This document shows, one piece after another, positions 15,889 through 24,005 of a stretch of DNA of 37,751 bases; the first letter of the stretch is position 1, and every line of letters begins with the position of its first letter. Made by a program: the position numbers and the translations under genes. Location: positions 1-37,751 of the forward strand of contig NZ_JADKYP010000061.1 of assembly GCF_015354405.1 (NCBI RefSeq). Reading direction: 5' to 3'. The stretch is from Nocardia sp. BSTN01 (lineage in GTDB: Bacteria; Actinomycetota; Actinomycetes; Mycobacteriales; Mycobacteriaceae). Below the pieces are notes generated by a model. That model saw only the letters and a list, made by a program, of their open reading frames with translations. It had not been told where the DNA came from and made no database searches.

Positions 15889-16827
15889 TTACCGGTGGCG
15901 TGGATCGTCGTCCACACCACCGGGATACGGCTCGGCTGCGCCGGTTATCTTGCTGGGGTTGGTCACCGAATAAATCCCAGCTATCTCGCTCCGGTCAGGT
16001 GAGAGATCGAATACCACCGCCGCCACGGGGATGCCGCCGGAGAACACCAATGCGCATCCGTCTCCGGAGACCGATCGATACTGGACACTCATTTCGTGTC
16101 GATAGTTGGCTGTAATCGCAGCGAACGCGGCCAAGACCGCGTCACGCCCGCGCACCGGCTGCAGACTGTAAGCAGGGCCAACCCCTCCACTGTCGGTCCA
16201 TAGCGTCACATCCGGTGCGAGTAGCTGGAAAAGGGCTTCCATGTCGCCACCGACTGCGGCGGCTACGAACCGCTCCGCAACTTCAAGCCCCACTTCTGGG
16301 GCGACGCGACGCCGCGGTCGGCGAGCTTGCACGTGTTTGCGGGCGCGACTGGAGAGCTGTCGCACGGCCTCAGGGCGGCGGCCGATCATGTCGCCGATTT
16401 CGGGGTGGCTGAATCCGAATACCTCGTGCAGAACGAATACCGCGCGCTCGAGTGGCGATACGGTTTCCAATACGACCAGCACGGCCGTACTCAGCGACTG
16501 CACGCGCTCGATCGAATCGGAGGCATCCTCGGTGCCGGCCAGCAGTGGCTCCGGAAGCCATGGGCCGACATAGGTCTCCCGGCTCCGGCTGAGTTCCGCA
16601 CGGCGAGCAAGCGCCTTGTTGGCCGCTATTCGAATGAGATACGCGCGACGGTTCTCCACCGGAGCCGCATCTGCGCCGCGGCATCTGGCCGCCCAGGCGA
16701 GCCATACCTCCTGGAGAACGTCTTCGGTGTCACTGACGCTTCCCAGCATGTTGTAGACCACCGAGAACAGCAGCTCATGGTGGTCGAGGAATTGCGCGGT
16801 GACTTCATCCGGATGTAGTGGCGACAT
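15889..16827 (-). CDS. sigJ: ECF41-type RNA polymerase sigma factor (SigJ-like)
   Basis: The 312-residue protein starts at ATG 16827. Sigma region 2 spans about 5-90 (HHELLFSVVYNMLGSVSDTE, DVLQEVWLAW) and region 4 about 110-170 (LSPLERAVFVLHEVFGFSHP-like segment, IGRRPEAVRQLSSRARKHV). A WLPEPLL motif lies between them. The C-terminal domain (about 180-300) is SnoaL-like and contains VTNPSKI, matching the NPxK motif of ECF41. In ECF41 this extension replaces an anti-sigma factor and tunes activity. The divergent cupin-DoxX operon is the likely target, as ECF41 genes typically control an adjacent oxidoreductase-type gene. Confidence 0.9.
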   Translation of the reverse strand: MSPLHPDEVTAQFLDHHELLFSVVYNMLGSVSDTEDVLQEVWLAWAARCRGADAAPVENRRAYLIRIAANKALARRAELSRSRETYVGPWLPEPLLAGTEDASDSIERVQSLSTAVLVVLETVSPLERAVFVLHEVFGFSHPEIGDMIGRRPEAVRQLSSRARKHVQARRPRRRVAPEVGLEVAERFVAAAVGGDMEALFQLLAPDVTLWTDSGGVGPAYSLQPVRGRDAVLAAFAAITANYRHEMSVQYRSVSGDGCALVFSGGIPVAAVVFDLSPDRSEIAGIYSVTNPSKITGAAEPYPGGVDDDPRHR

Positions 16828-16894
16828 CGGCTACCTCCTTGTTCCCTTCCAGGGAGTCTGTCGATCCCGCGTGTGTGACATCCAACCGTCATTT

Positions 16895-16910
16895 TGTGAT
16901 GCGTATCACA
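16895..16910. promoter_or_regulatory. Perfect Crp-type site TGTGA-N6-TCACA
   Basis: TGTGA (16895-16899) and TCACA (16906-16910) are spaced by TGCGTA. The dyad extends one more pair of bases on each side (TTGTGAT/ATCACAA). This is the exact consensus of Crp/CAP-family proteins, including mycobacterial Crp. It sits between the divergent sigJ-like gene and the cupin gene, so it could link both to cAMP or a related signal. Confidence 0.6.
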
Positions 16911-16923
16911 ATTCGAGCTTTGG

Positions 16924-16950
16924 TGTCACGGCTGCGCGCATCGAACCGCT
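16924..16950 (+). promoter_or_regulatory. Candidate ECF41-dependent promoter
   Basis: TGTCACG (16924-16930) is followed after 16 bases by CGCT (16947-16950). The reported ECF41 consensus is close to TGTCACA-N16-CGTC, so the -35 differs by one base and the -10 by two. It is oriented toward the cupin gene 74 bp away, and lies just downstream of the Crp-type site. Confidence 0.35.
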
Positions 16951-17023
16951 CTGTGTTGTCGCCGAATGATTCTGCGGATGAATCAGAACGGTCGACATTG
17001 CAGGGCCTAGATCGGAGGACACA

Positions 17024-17638
17024 GTGACCGAGACGAACATGCCCGAGCGCGCTCTGCTCGTGCGCCACGACGAAGCTGAGAGGCTGGACACGATGGGAGT
17101 GCGACTGTACGCCGACCACACAACAACCGGCGGCACGATGAGCGCTAACCGCACATTCCTCGCTCCTGGGGTGGAAGGACCGCCGCCGCACTACCACACC
17201 ACCTCAGCGGAGTTGTTCTACGTACTCGACGGCAAGCTACGGGTACTCGCTGGAGAAGAAATCGTAACCGTGGGTGACGGCGACTTCCTTCTCATCCCTC
17301 CTCACATGGTGCACGCCTGGGCGGCGCCAGCGGACTCGTCGGCTGACGTACTGATCGTTTTCACCCCAGGCATAGAGCGGTTCGAGTATTTTCGCCTCGG
17401 CGAACGCATACGCCGAGGCGAAGCGAGTCCGACCGAAATTCTCGATACTCAAGAACGATTCGACAACTACTTCACCGACAGCCAGATCTGGCGCCATGCG
17501 CAACACCATGACAACCGCCCACATCTGGAAGGAAGTCAACAGCGTGCGCAGTTTCTGTCCAGCGCTGTCCTGCAGCCACAAGCGAATCCACCGGCAGGAG
17601 CGCTCGACGAAGGTGCCGAGGACGGCGAGAAGTCATGA
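17024..17638 (+). CDS. Cupin-domain protein
   Basis: The 204-residue protein starts at GTG 17024 with a GGAGG run upstream. One cupin barrel spans about residues 35-115. GPPPHYHTTSAELFYVLDG carries the metal-binding H-x-H and E, followed by GDGDFLLIPPHMVHAW with the last His. The C-terminal 70 residues are charged and less conserved. The ATGA overlap with the DoxX gene shows translational coupling. Substrate is unknown. Divergence from the ECF41 sigma factor suggests a role in an oxidative or envelope-related response. Confidence 0.85.
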   Translation: MTETNMPERALLVRHDEAERLDTMGVRLYADHTTTGGTMSANRTFLAPGVEGPPPHYHTTSAELFYVLDGKLRVLAGEEIVTVGDGDFLLIPPHMVHAWAAPADSSADVLIVFTPGIERFEYFRLGERIRRGEASPTEILDTQERFDNYFTDSQIWRHAQHHDNRPHLEGSQQRAQFLSSAVLQPQANPPAGALDEGAEDGEKS

Positions 17639-17985
17639 CCGTCGCTGGCATCGTGGTGTCGGCGCTGTTGATCGTGGTATTCGTACGGTCGGCACTGCCA
17701 AAGATTCGCAGATCTGAGTCGGTCAGCGTTACCGCCCAGCATCTGGACGTGCCTGTCGCGATGATGTATGGGGTCGGATACCTTGAAATACTCGGTTCTG
17801 TCGGTCTCGCGGCCGGAATGGCCTTCGCGCCCTTCGGCATTGCCGCAGCCGGCTCGTTGGCCCTGTTGATGCTCGGCGCGACCGGGTCTCATCTACGGGT
17901 TCGTGACTACGCTACGTCGGCCGCACCGCTGCTGATAGCCGCTGTGGCAGCGGCTTTGGTCGCAATCAACTGCTTTCGTGTCTGA
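17635..17985 (+). CDS. DoxX-family membrane protein
   Basis: The 116-residue protein has four hydrophobic helices: near the N-terminus (AGIVVSALLIVVFV), around 45-65 (GYLEILGSVGLAAGM), around 68-88 and at the C-terminus (PLLIAAVAAALVAI). The motif after helix 1 (RSALPKIRRSESV) and the short length fit DoxX-like proteins, which are often linked to thiol or quinone redox balance. It overlaps the cupin gene by 4 bp and is the last gene of this operon. Confidence 0.85.
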   Translation: MTVAGIVVSALLIVVFVRSALPKIRRSESVSVTAQHLDVPVAMMYGVGYLEILGSVGLAAGMAFAPFGIAAAGSLALLMLGATGSHLRVRDYATSAAPLLIAAVAAALVAINCFRV

Positions 17986-18359
17986 GGCAGGCGGTCGAGC
18001 CGGTCGGCGGCGTTGACGAGCGCGAATGCAGTAGACGCGGGCACGCCGGGTGGGGATGGTTTCCAGGACCGGCTCGGTCGATCCGCAGAGAGTGTTCGTG
18101 CAGCAGTGCGGATCCGGGTCGCGGTCGCGCCATCGAGTCCGTCTCTCCCCTTCGCTCAGAAACAGAGTCGCAACATATCGCGGCAGACCGGATTTCATCT
18201 TGCCCCGGATAACGGCTGTTATCCGGGGCAAGCATATCGGTTCACAGCCACACCACGGTCCAGCTCGAAAGCGAAACCTGCTCTAGCGAGCCCTCTTCCC
18301 GACGTGTGCCCGAAAGTCGGCCGATAATACGACGGCCCTGGGTGTAAGTGCCGGAGAAA
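17986..18359. other. Gene-free interval with palindrome
   Basis: I see no gene between the DoxX stop and the kinase stop (both genes end here, converging). The only structure is the palindrome at 18199-18232, described separately. No poly-T run follows it, so it is not a typical intrinsic terminator, although its position between convergent genes would allow that role. Confidence 0.4.
18199..18232. repeat. Perfect 15-bp-arm palindrome shared with the 3.2-kb locus
   Basis: CTTGCCCCGGATAAC (18199-18213) and GTTATCCGGGGCAAG (18218-18232) are exact reverse complements around GGCT. The arms recur at 3148-3158 and 3231-3244 beside a tyrosine-recombinase remnant. It could be a recombination site of that recombinase family, an excision scar or a protein-binding dyad. 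Confidence 0.6.
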
Positions 18360-19613
18360 TCAGGCCCGCCACCTGGCCAACATTTCGCCGAATTCTTCTT
18401 TTGACACGAGTGGCCAGCCATTGCCGGGCTCATGCCATAGACGCATCATTGGATGAAGTCGCTCGACGGCGTTTCCGATCGGCTGTGGATCTCTAGGATT
18501 GCACACCAAAGCTAATGCTCTCCAATGCTCCATCTGGCGGTAATGTTGTAAGCTACTCTCTGGATTCGCGGGAACAAATGAGGTCAGGCGCTTATGTGCC
18601 ATGCGGTCGGCAGCGGCACGAACCTCAGGCGGAATTCCCAGTTGGCGATTGGTTGCCGCGCGAATGCCGTGCACGAGATCGCCAGCACCGGCGAACTCCC
18701 AATCAATTACTGTGGATTTCGTAGGAGATCTCGAAATTGCGTTTGCAAAATGTATGTCATTATGACTTGGCACTGCAGGATCAGTGCGGGTCACGTCGGC
18801 TTTCATATACTGCGACGGTGGCCCTAGCCCGAGTTCTTCCGCGTTTGCCCGCATATGGGCCGGCATATTGCGGAACGCTCGATCGGCGTAGGAGATATTT
18901 GCTCGCTGCCACTCGGCGACACTCCCCTGGAGCTCTGGCGGCAGCCGGCCTCGTTTCGCAAGCAACTCCATTTGATCTACAATATCCGGGAACCATGTCA
19001 TGAAATTCGGATCTCGGAGCGGTCTCGCCTCTCCGGGAACCCAGCCGCTTATCATGAATTCTCTGCCACTCACGGGATCGGTTCCAGCATAGAGGATCTT
19101 AGCACCTTCGAGGCCACAGTCATCCGCCATCTGCATGGCATCCTTCAGAGGCATCTGCTTTCGTAGGAAAGTCTCGGTCCGCTTATCGTTCTCGCTGTCG
19201 ACCCGTACGACGCCACGTCCCAGGCTCGTTTCCACTACTCTTAATTCACTATGGTTGCTTCGAAGGGCGTTTTCATGGGTCGACATAGACCGGTGAAGCA
19301 GAGTGCAGGCTTCGTCTTCGGACAGTGTTTTCTGGGGTCTACGGGAAACTCTTTGACTACTGCGCTTGATTTCGCTGTCGGCTGCGCGTTCAGTTTCGGC
19401 CTCCCCTTCTTCGCGGAGGGCAGTCGATCGATTGTGGATACCGCGGCCTGCTAAGAGATCTTGGCCGCTTGCTGCTTCGGCAGAATTGACAACCTCCTGC
19501 CCGGATTTCCGGGAGAACGCGGCCCACTTAGCGCCGATGACTTCGGAATCGTTCTTGAAGCTGGTGGCCACGCCGAGTAGCTCATGTGCAACGGCATTGA
19601 TCGGCTCCGGCAA
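18360..19613 (-). CDS. Choline-kinase/APH-fold kinase with long N-terminal extension
   Basis: The 417-residue frame has TTG 19613 as its first possible start; an upstream TGA closes the frame. Residues about 100-417 form an aminoglycoside phosphotransferase/choline-kinase-like domain. The catalytic loop HNDIHFAN is at 284-291 (D286, N291), and the metal segment IDWEFAGAGD starts at 303. HND rather than HGD fits choline/ethanolamine kinases. The first 100 residues are a hydrophilic Ser/Glu/Arg-rich linker like those preceding toxin domains in secreted polymorphic proteins. The DNA is AT-richer than its neighbours. It could be a metabolite kinase, an antibiotic kinase, or a detached toxin module whose carrier has been lost. 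The substrate is not determined. Confidence 0.7.
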   Translation of the reverse strand: MPEPINAVAHELLGVATSFKNDSEVIGAKWAAFSRKSGQEVVNSAEAASGQDLLAGRGIHNRSTALREEGEAETERAADSEIKRSSQRVSRRPQKTLSEDEACTLLHRSMSTHENALRSNHSELRVVETSLGRGVVRVDSENDKRTETFLRKQMPLKDAMQMADDCGLEGAKILYAGTDPVSGREFMISGWVPGEARPLRDPNFMTWFPDIVDQMELLAKRGRLPPELQGSVAEWQRANISYADRAFRNMPAHMRANAEELGLGPPSQYMKADVTRTDPAVPSHNDIHFANAISRSPTKSTVIDWEFAGAGDLVHGIRAATNRQLGIPPEVRAAADRMAHKRLTSFVPANPESSLQHYRQMEHWRALALVCNPRDPQPIGNAVERLHPMMRLWHEPGNGWPLVSKEEFGEMLARWRA

Positions 19614-19667
19614 TGTTCGACTTCAATCTGTTGGCTGATCGACAAGGTAAGGATGGGCGAGGACTCG

Positions 19668-20255
19668 TCACCCCAACGCGTAGCGGTTCACGACCATTCC
19701 GCAGGAAAAGCTGTCCGACTGGAGCAAGCGGAGAGCGATGCTGTCCCTGTCGGCGAAAATTGAGCCACCGTTTCCGACTGCAACCGGATTTATGAACAAC
19801 TGCAACTCGTCCACGACTCCCGATGCTATAAGTGTCGACACGAAGCCTGTGCCGCCAAAGGTGATTATATCGTCCGTAGATTCACTCTTGAGCCTCTCGA
19901 TCGCGGAAGGTATGCCGCCCCGCGCGATCGTTGTGCGTTCCCATCGTGAAACGCTCAGCTTGTCGGTAAGGACGATTTTGGGGACCTCGACAATCCGACG
20001 TGCGAAGTCATAGCTCGGATCATGTTCGAACCGTCGGGCCGTGCCGGTCCAATGATCGAGATAGCCTTCTTCGATCATCGGTCGACTCAAAAGTATGGCG
20101 CCGATGGACGCGAAGATGGCATTGAACACCAGCTTCAAGTCGACGTCCCAATCCCAGTTCTCGTCCCACTCCCACAGTTGCCAACTCAGTGACGGATCGG
20201 ACGCGGAAACACGGCCATCCACCGACATTTGCATCTGTGCGATCAGCTTACCCAT
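19668..20255 (-). CDS. Dihydrofolate-reductase-like (RibD C-terminal) protein
   Basis: From ATG 20255 it is 195 residues. The start is chosen because GAAAGG lies ten bases upstream and the family begins with MGKLIAQMQMSVDGRV. The motif SVDG near the start, a catalytic-core region with ILLSRPMIEEGYLDHW, and the C-terminal FGGTGFVSTLIASGVVDELQ pattern fit the RibD_C/DHFR-like reductase family of NADPH-dependent enzymes. These stand-alone proteins are common in Actinobacteria and their substrates are mostly unknown. It reads in the same direction as the NmrA-type gene, 190 bp downstream of it. Confidence 0.85.
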   Translation of the reverse strand: MGKLIAQMQMSVDGRVSASDPSLSWQLWEWDENWDWDVDLKLVFNAIFASIGAILLSRPMIEEGYLDHWTGTARRFEHDPSYDFARRIVEVPKIVLTDKLSVSRWERTTIARGGIPSAIERLKSESTDDIITFGGTGFVSTLIASGVVDELQLFINPVAVGNGGSIFADRDSIALRLLQSDSFSCGMVVNRYALG

Positions 20256-20445
20256 AAAGAAATTACCTTTCTGTGTGATAATTGTGAGTCGAATTTCGCC
20301 TGTCAAATGAGCTCGCATGCTGAGATTTCTCATTGATCAAGAATTATCGATCGCTGTCCTCCATCTGTCACGAAGGTCGGTGTGTGCGGATTGGGGCCGA
20401 TCGTGAGGGTTGGTGGAATAGCTGGGGCCGTTTGTGTGGTTCTGC

Positions 20446-21396
20446 TCAACCGGCCCTTCGCGGGCGGATCGCGGTTGAATAGTCGGAGATCGGTCCGGTG
20501 TCCAACACTGCCGGCACCAGTTCGTCTCGAATGAAGTCCTCGATTCGGTATCTGGCGGTAGTAGAAGGAGCGGGGTCGGTTGGCGGCATCTGTCCCATTA
20601 CTGTGGTCAGTGCCCATGTTTCGTTGAGAAGAGTCGCGAAAGAGCGGCCGGTACCGGCAGCGATGAGATCTTCGATATCCGCTTCGGCGCTTATCTGTTC
20701 CACCGAAATTCGGCGGCCGATATACGCTGAGATGAGACCGCTCACTTCACGCAAAGTGATTTTCCTGACAGGGGGCAGTGCAAAAGAACTGATTCCTCTG
20801 AACTGAAGACCGCTCAGGATTTCAGCCCCTGCAATACCGACATCTCGCGCCGCGACCAATCCCAACTGAGCGTCAGGACCCAATGGAGTGCGCAAGATGG
20901 CCTCCTCACGGAGGGGCTCGAGAAAATAATACAGAATTTCGAAAAAGCTGGTTGGGTGGAGATGCGTGATATTCAGGCCGGACACTGCATTCAATTGCGC
21001 CTCGACGTTTGCGTGTCCTTCGATCAACCCGCCCGCCCGATTGTCGTTGGCACCCATCACGCTCACGACTACGACGTGACGGAGTCTGGCTTTTCTGGCA
21101 GCAGTCGCGTATCCGCGCGCGATGTCGATCTGGTACTGAAGGAAATCGGTTGCCGCAGGGTGCGGAGGGACGATGAGCATGGCGCCGTGTACGCCCGTGA
21201 AAGCGCGTTCCAGATATTCCTCGTCGTGAAGGTCGCCGATGAAGAGATCAGCGCCGGCCGCTTCGAGTTCCTTCAGGCGGACATGGTCGCGCCCCATTGC
21301 CCGGACCTTGTGTCCGGATCGCAGAAGCTCGCGTACTGTATGGCCGCCCACATGGCCGGTGGCAGCAGTCACAGCATAAATCCGAGTAGGTTCCAT
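20446..21396 (-). CDS. NmrA-type NAD(P)-binding Rossmann protein
   Basis: The 316-residue protein starts at ATG 21396, with GGGAG just upstream; family similarity begins here (MEPTRIYAVTAATGHVGGHT). The nucleotide loop is TGHVGG at about 12-17, followed by AMGRDHVRLKELEAAGADLF for cofactor specificity. The middle segment (VVVVSVMGANDN) and the HPTSFFEIL segment fit atypical short-chain dehydrogenases of the NmrA/azoreductase-like group, which may be redox sensors or quinone reductases. No Tyr-x-x-x-Lys catalytic pair is obvious. It is divergent from the glyoxalase-fold gene at 21717. Confidence 0.85.
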   Translation of the reverse strand: MEPTRIYAVTAATGHVGGHTVRELLRSGHKVRAMGRDHVRLKELEAAGADLFIGDLHDEEYLERAFTGVHGAMLIVPPHPAATDFLQYQIDIARGYATAARKARLRHVVVVSVMGANDNRAGGLIEGHANVEAQLNAVSGLNITHLHPTSFFEILYYFLEPLREEAILRTPLGPDAQLGLVAARDVGIAGAEILSGLQFRGISSFALPPVRKITLREVSGLISAYIGRRISVEQISAEADIEDLIAAGTGRSFATLLNETWALTTVMGQMPPTDPAPSTTARYRIEDFIRDELVPAVLDTGPISDYSTAIRPRRAG

Positions 21397-21649
21397 CTCA
21401 TGCTCCCGAGTCCGAACAGAACGTTCAACTAGAAGAAGACGCGGGAGCCGGCCCGAACTGACCACAGAAGTCTTAGGTCGGTGCTGCTGGGCTGGTCGGC
21501 GGGTCCTAATCGGCGTGCCATAGCACTGATACGGCGGCAGTGGACGAATCGACCACCGGAGCCGGGTGTCGCAAACAGTGTCTAAGTTGTCTGATGCGAC
21601 GCTATCTAGGCCGGCGGGCGCGGCCATAGGATCCTTCGAGTCGCCAGTG

Positions 21650-21667
21650 CGGTGCCATCAGGCACCG
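21650..21667. promoter_or_regulatory. Inverted repeat upstream of the glyoxalase-fold gene
   Basis: CGGTGCC (21650-21656) and GGCACCG (21661-21667) are perfect inverted arms around ATCA. They lie 50 bp before the glyoxalase-fold start, in the 320-bp divergent spacer shared with the NmrA-type gene. It may be an operator or an mRNA leader hairpin. Nothing else is recognised in the spacer. Confidence 0.35.
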
Positions 21668-21716
21668 ACATCCTCTCGTCGCTCGTACAGCGTCTCAAAC
21701 CCACTTGGAGCCGTTC

Positions 21717-22175
21717 ATGAGTCTTATTTCCGCAACCGGCGTTCACCACATACGCCTGACCGTCACCGATATCGATGGTTCGCGTGCGTTCTACGAGAAC
21801 GTGCTGGGATTCAAAGTTGCGGCCGAATCAGCCGGGCGCCCCGATGACTTGCCGGTTCGCAGCGATCCGGCGCAGCTGTACGGCGGGGTAGTCTTCGAAA
21901 CGAACGGCATGTTGTTCGGGCTCCGGCCAGTGGCCGACCGTTCAGACCGGTTCGACTCCACCCGAGTCGGTCTCGACCATCTCAGCTTCTCCGTACCAAC
22001 AATCGATGACTTGTATGCGATCGCAGATCGACTAACATCGGCGGGCATCGAGCACGGCGAGATCACTGACCTGGAGTCGTTCGGGATCGTCATACTCTCG
22101 TTCACGGACCCCGACGGGATCCACCTCGAACTCGCGGCCCCGCGGCGGGCCTCCACGCCGCCAGAAGACGGGTAG
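21717..22175 (+). CDS. VOC-superfamily (glyoxalase/dioxygenase fold) protein
   Basis: The 152-residue protein starts at ATG 21717 (GGAG nine bases upstream; an in-frame start at 21705 adds four residues). Two beta-alpha-beta-beta-beta modules are visible. The first begins GVHHIRLTVTDIDGSRAFYE and contains NVLGF; the second begins GLDHLSFSVPTIDDLYAIAD and ends FTDPDGIHLEL. Possible metal ligands are the His in each first strand and the Glu in HLEL. Glyoxalase, ring-cleavage or antibiotic-binding roles are all possible. Confidence 0.9.
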   Translation: MSLISATGVHHIRLTVTDIDGSRAFYENVLGFKVAAESAGRPDDLPVRSDPAQLYGGVVFETNGMLFGLRPVADRSDRFDSTRVGLDHLSFSVPTIDDLYAIADRLTSAGIEHGEITDLESFGIVILSFTDPDGIHLELAAPRRASTPPEDG

Positions 22176-22183
22176 GTAGGCGC

Positions 22184-22705
22184 GTGCATCTGTATACAAG
22201 GCGCTGTCGTCTGCTCGAGTACACCGTTCGGATAATGAACCCGTGGGCGGTAGACATTGAACCGAGCGCCATCGGGAAGCGGAGAGCATTCTTCGATTGT
22301 CTTGCCGTCACCATCGGAATAGACTCCGGCGATCGGCCGCTGATTACAGACGCGGTGCAGACGATCCGGCGTCTGATGGAAGACACCGGCGCCGCGCAGG
22401 TTGTGGTGGAGGGTCTGCCGCCGAACGGGCAGGCCCTCGCCCGCGCGGACAACAGAATGCCGCCGGTCTTCGACATCCTTGTTGAACTCGCCGATACATT
22501 GGACCTGCTGGACGAACTGGTCGAAAGGCTTGAAGAGTACGGCGAAAACGTTCATTTGATGCCATTCGGCTGGAATTGTGACCTGCATTTCGATCCGGCC
22601 GGTCGTCAAGGAGCGCAAATGATTGTCGGTTCCGTGGCCGATATGCCCGTGCCTTCCAGCTCGGCCGGCTGCGAGTCACGACGGGGGCTCCTGAGGCGCC
22701 GATGA
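22184..22705 (+). CDS. Hypothetical protein
   Basis: The 173-residue frame has strongly GC-biased third positions, so it looks coding. The start is GTG 22184, nine bases after the VOC stop, or ATG 22235. The central part contains alternating helices and strands (PLITDAVQTIRRLMEDTGAA, then VVVEGLPPNGQALAR) and an acidic leucine-rich helix (LVELADTLDLLDELVERLEE), followed by MPFGWNCDLHFDPAG. No family is recognised. Position suggests co-transcription with the VOC gene. Confidence 0.5.
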   Translation: MHLYTRRCRLLEYTVRIMNPWAVDIEPSAIGKRRAFFDCLAVTIGIDSGDRPLITDAVQTIRRLMEDTGAAQVVVEGLPPNGQALARADNRMPPVFDILVELADTLDLLDELVERLEEYGENVHLMPFGWNCDLHFDPAGRQGAQMIVGSVADMPVPSSSAGCESRRGLLRRR

Positions 22706-24005
22706 CCGGTGCGTTAGGACGCCAATGACCCCAAACCTGCTGCGGCAGTTCAAGGCTCGCTAGCGAGCATGCCGACTTCATACGCAGCCCGACTGCCGTC
22801 GGGAGAGGTCGGCTCCGACAGGAGGAAACCTCCGGCCTACACAAGTATCTACCACCCAAGGAACCGAATGAATACCGCACATCTCCCGACCAACGCGGAC
22901 GCGTCCGAAAACGGACGCAATGAACCAACATACGCCGCACCGCGGTCTCGAGTAGAGGAGCCCGAGATGATTGTCAATGTTTGGTGGCACAACGGGCTTG
23001 TGCTCTCTTACCGCGCAAAGGAATCTGCCGCGCGGCGGTTTGCACTTGCATTCAACGCGACTCATCCTTCTGACTCGGTGTCACTGTGTTCGGAGAAAAG
23101 TCACGGCCCTCATGCTCGAATGCCCTGCGAACGCAACTGGATCGGGCCCTGACCGAGCGAGCGTCTTGTTTGCCGGCGATCGGCTCGTTAACCGTTTTGA
23201 TCCGGTCGGCTACTTCGCGCCGTTTTCAGTCTCGAAGTTCGATCAGCGCTTCGAGCTGGTGGTTCTTCCGCCCTGCCGATGCTTTCCACATCTATTCAGA
23301 CGGTGGCGCTCGACGGCACCCTGCAACTCGGAGCACCTACTTACAAGGAGAAGTTGCCCTACCGGTATCCACGCTCTCCGATCACACTCGAATCTGCGCC
23401 CCAGATCTCGATCTTCGTCGGATTGGCGGCGAGAGCCCGCCCCGCCGCCGGGCCGAACCAGAACCCCGCGGATAATGTCCCATACGCGTAGAAGTCATCG
23501 GACCCGACTCCCCGCGGCACGCGATGGGAGCGCAGGGCCACTCGGGCATCTTGGCGACCTCAATCTGTACAAAGCGAGGCCGCTGGCTGAAGCCGCCGAT
23601 GCGGTCCGCCGCGCGAGGAACTAGCTGCCGGCCTGAATGTCGACGTGATGTCGTCTATGACCAGGAGGTCGTCGTCGAGAGCCGAGCCGGCTCTGCCAGA
23701 TGTTCGATCTCGAAACGGTCTGACCTCAACGGCCTTGCGGGGCATCGCTGATCCCGAACACTCGCCGCTGGAGCATCCGCGCACCGGCCGGGTCGGCGCG
23801 GCCGATCATGCAGCAGCAGCCATTGAATTGCTGTGCCCTCGAATGCCCGCGCAAGGCGAGCGCCGAGGGCCGGTGGCTGGTCTGTGAACGACCGTGAATG
23901 ACATCGGGCCTTCGGTGCAACCCGCTCAACACTGTCATCCCAGCGTAAGATGGCGTCTCGGGCTCGGGCTTGTCGCGCCATTCTTTCCCACTCCCCGGCG
24001 GACCG
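22706..24005. other. Degraded interval with gene fragments
   Basis: No intact gene is supported. A plus-strand frame from ATG 22868 (AAGGAA upstream) has a plausible segment MIVNVWWHNGLVLSYRAKES but ends at 23152 with an unconvincing tail. A minus-strand frame at 23359-23541 has a protein-like segment, YAYGTLSAGFWFGPAAGRA. The minus strand at about 23700-23950 resembles a TetR C-terminus. The interval reads as decayed genes from more than one source. Confidence 0.35.
23726..23981 (-). pseudogene. Possible TetR-family C-terminal remnant
   Basis: The minus strand reads ARLARAFEGTAIQWLLLHD. After a one-base shift it continues as ADPAGARMLQRRVFGISDAP. This pattern (A-x-FEG-x-A-x-QWLL...DP) is like the C-terminal helices of TetR/AcrR regulators. 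The DNA-binding domain is absent and the frame is broken. The call rests on a short motif. Confidence 0.25.

Noticed and set aside
18199-18232. Palindrome as an intrinsic terminator for the convergent DoxX and kinase genes
   Set aside because: No U-run follows on either strand, and the arms are shared with the recombinase locus, so a recombination or binding site fits better. Termination is not excluded.
21791-22618. Minus-strand frame of 275 codons opposite the VOC gene
   Set aside because: It is antisense to the glyoxalase-fold gene, whose two conserved modules are on the plus strand.
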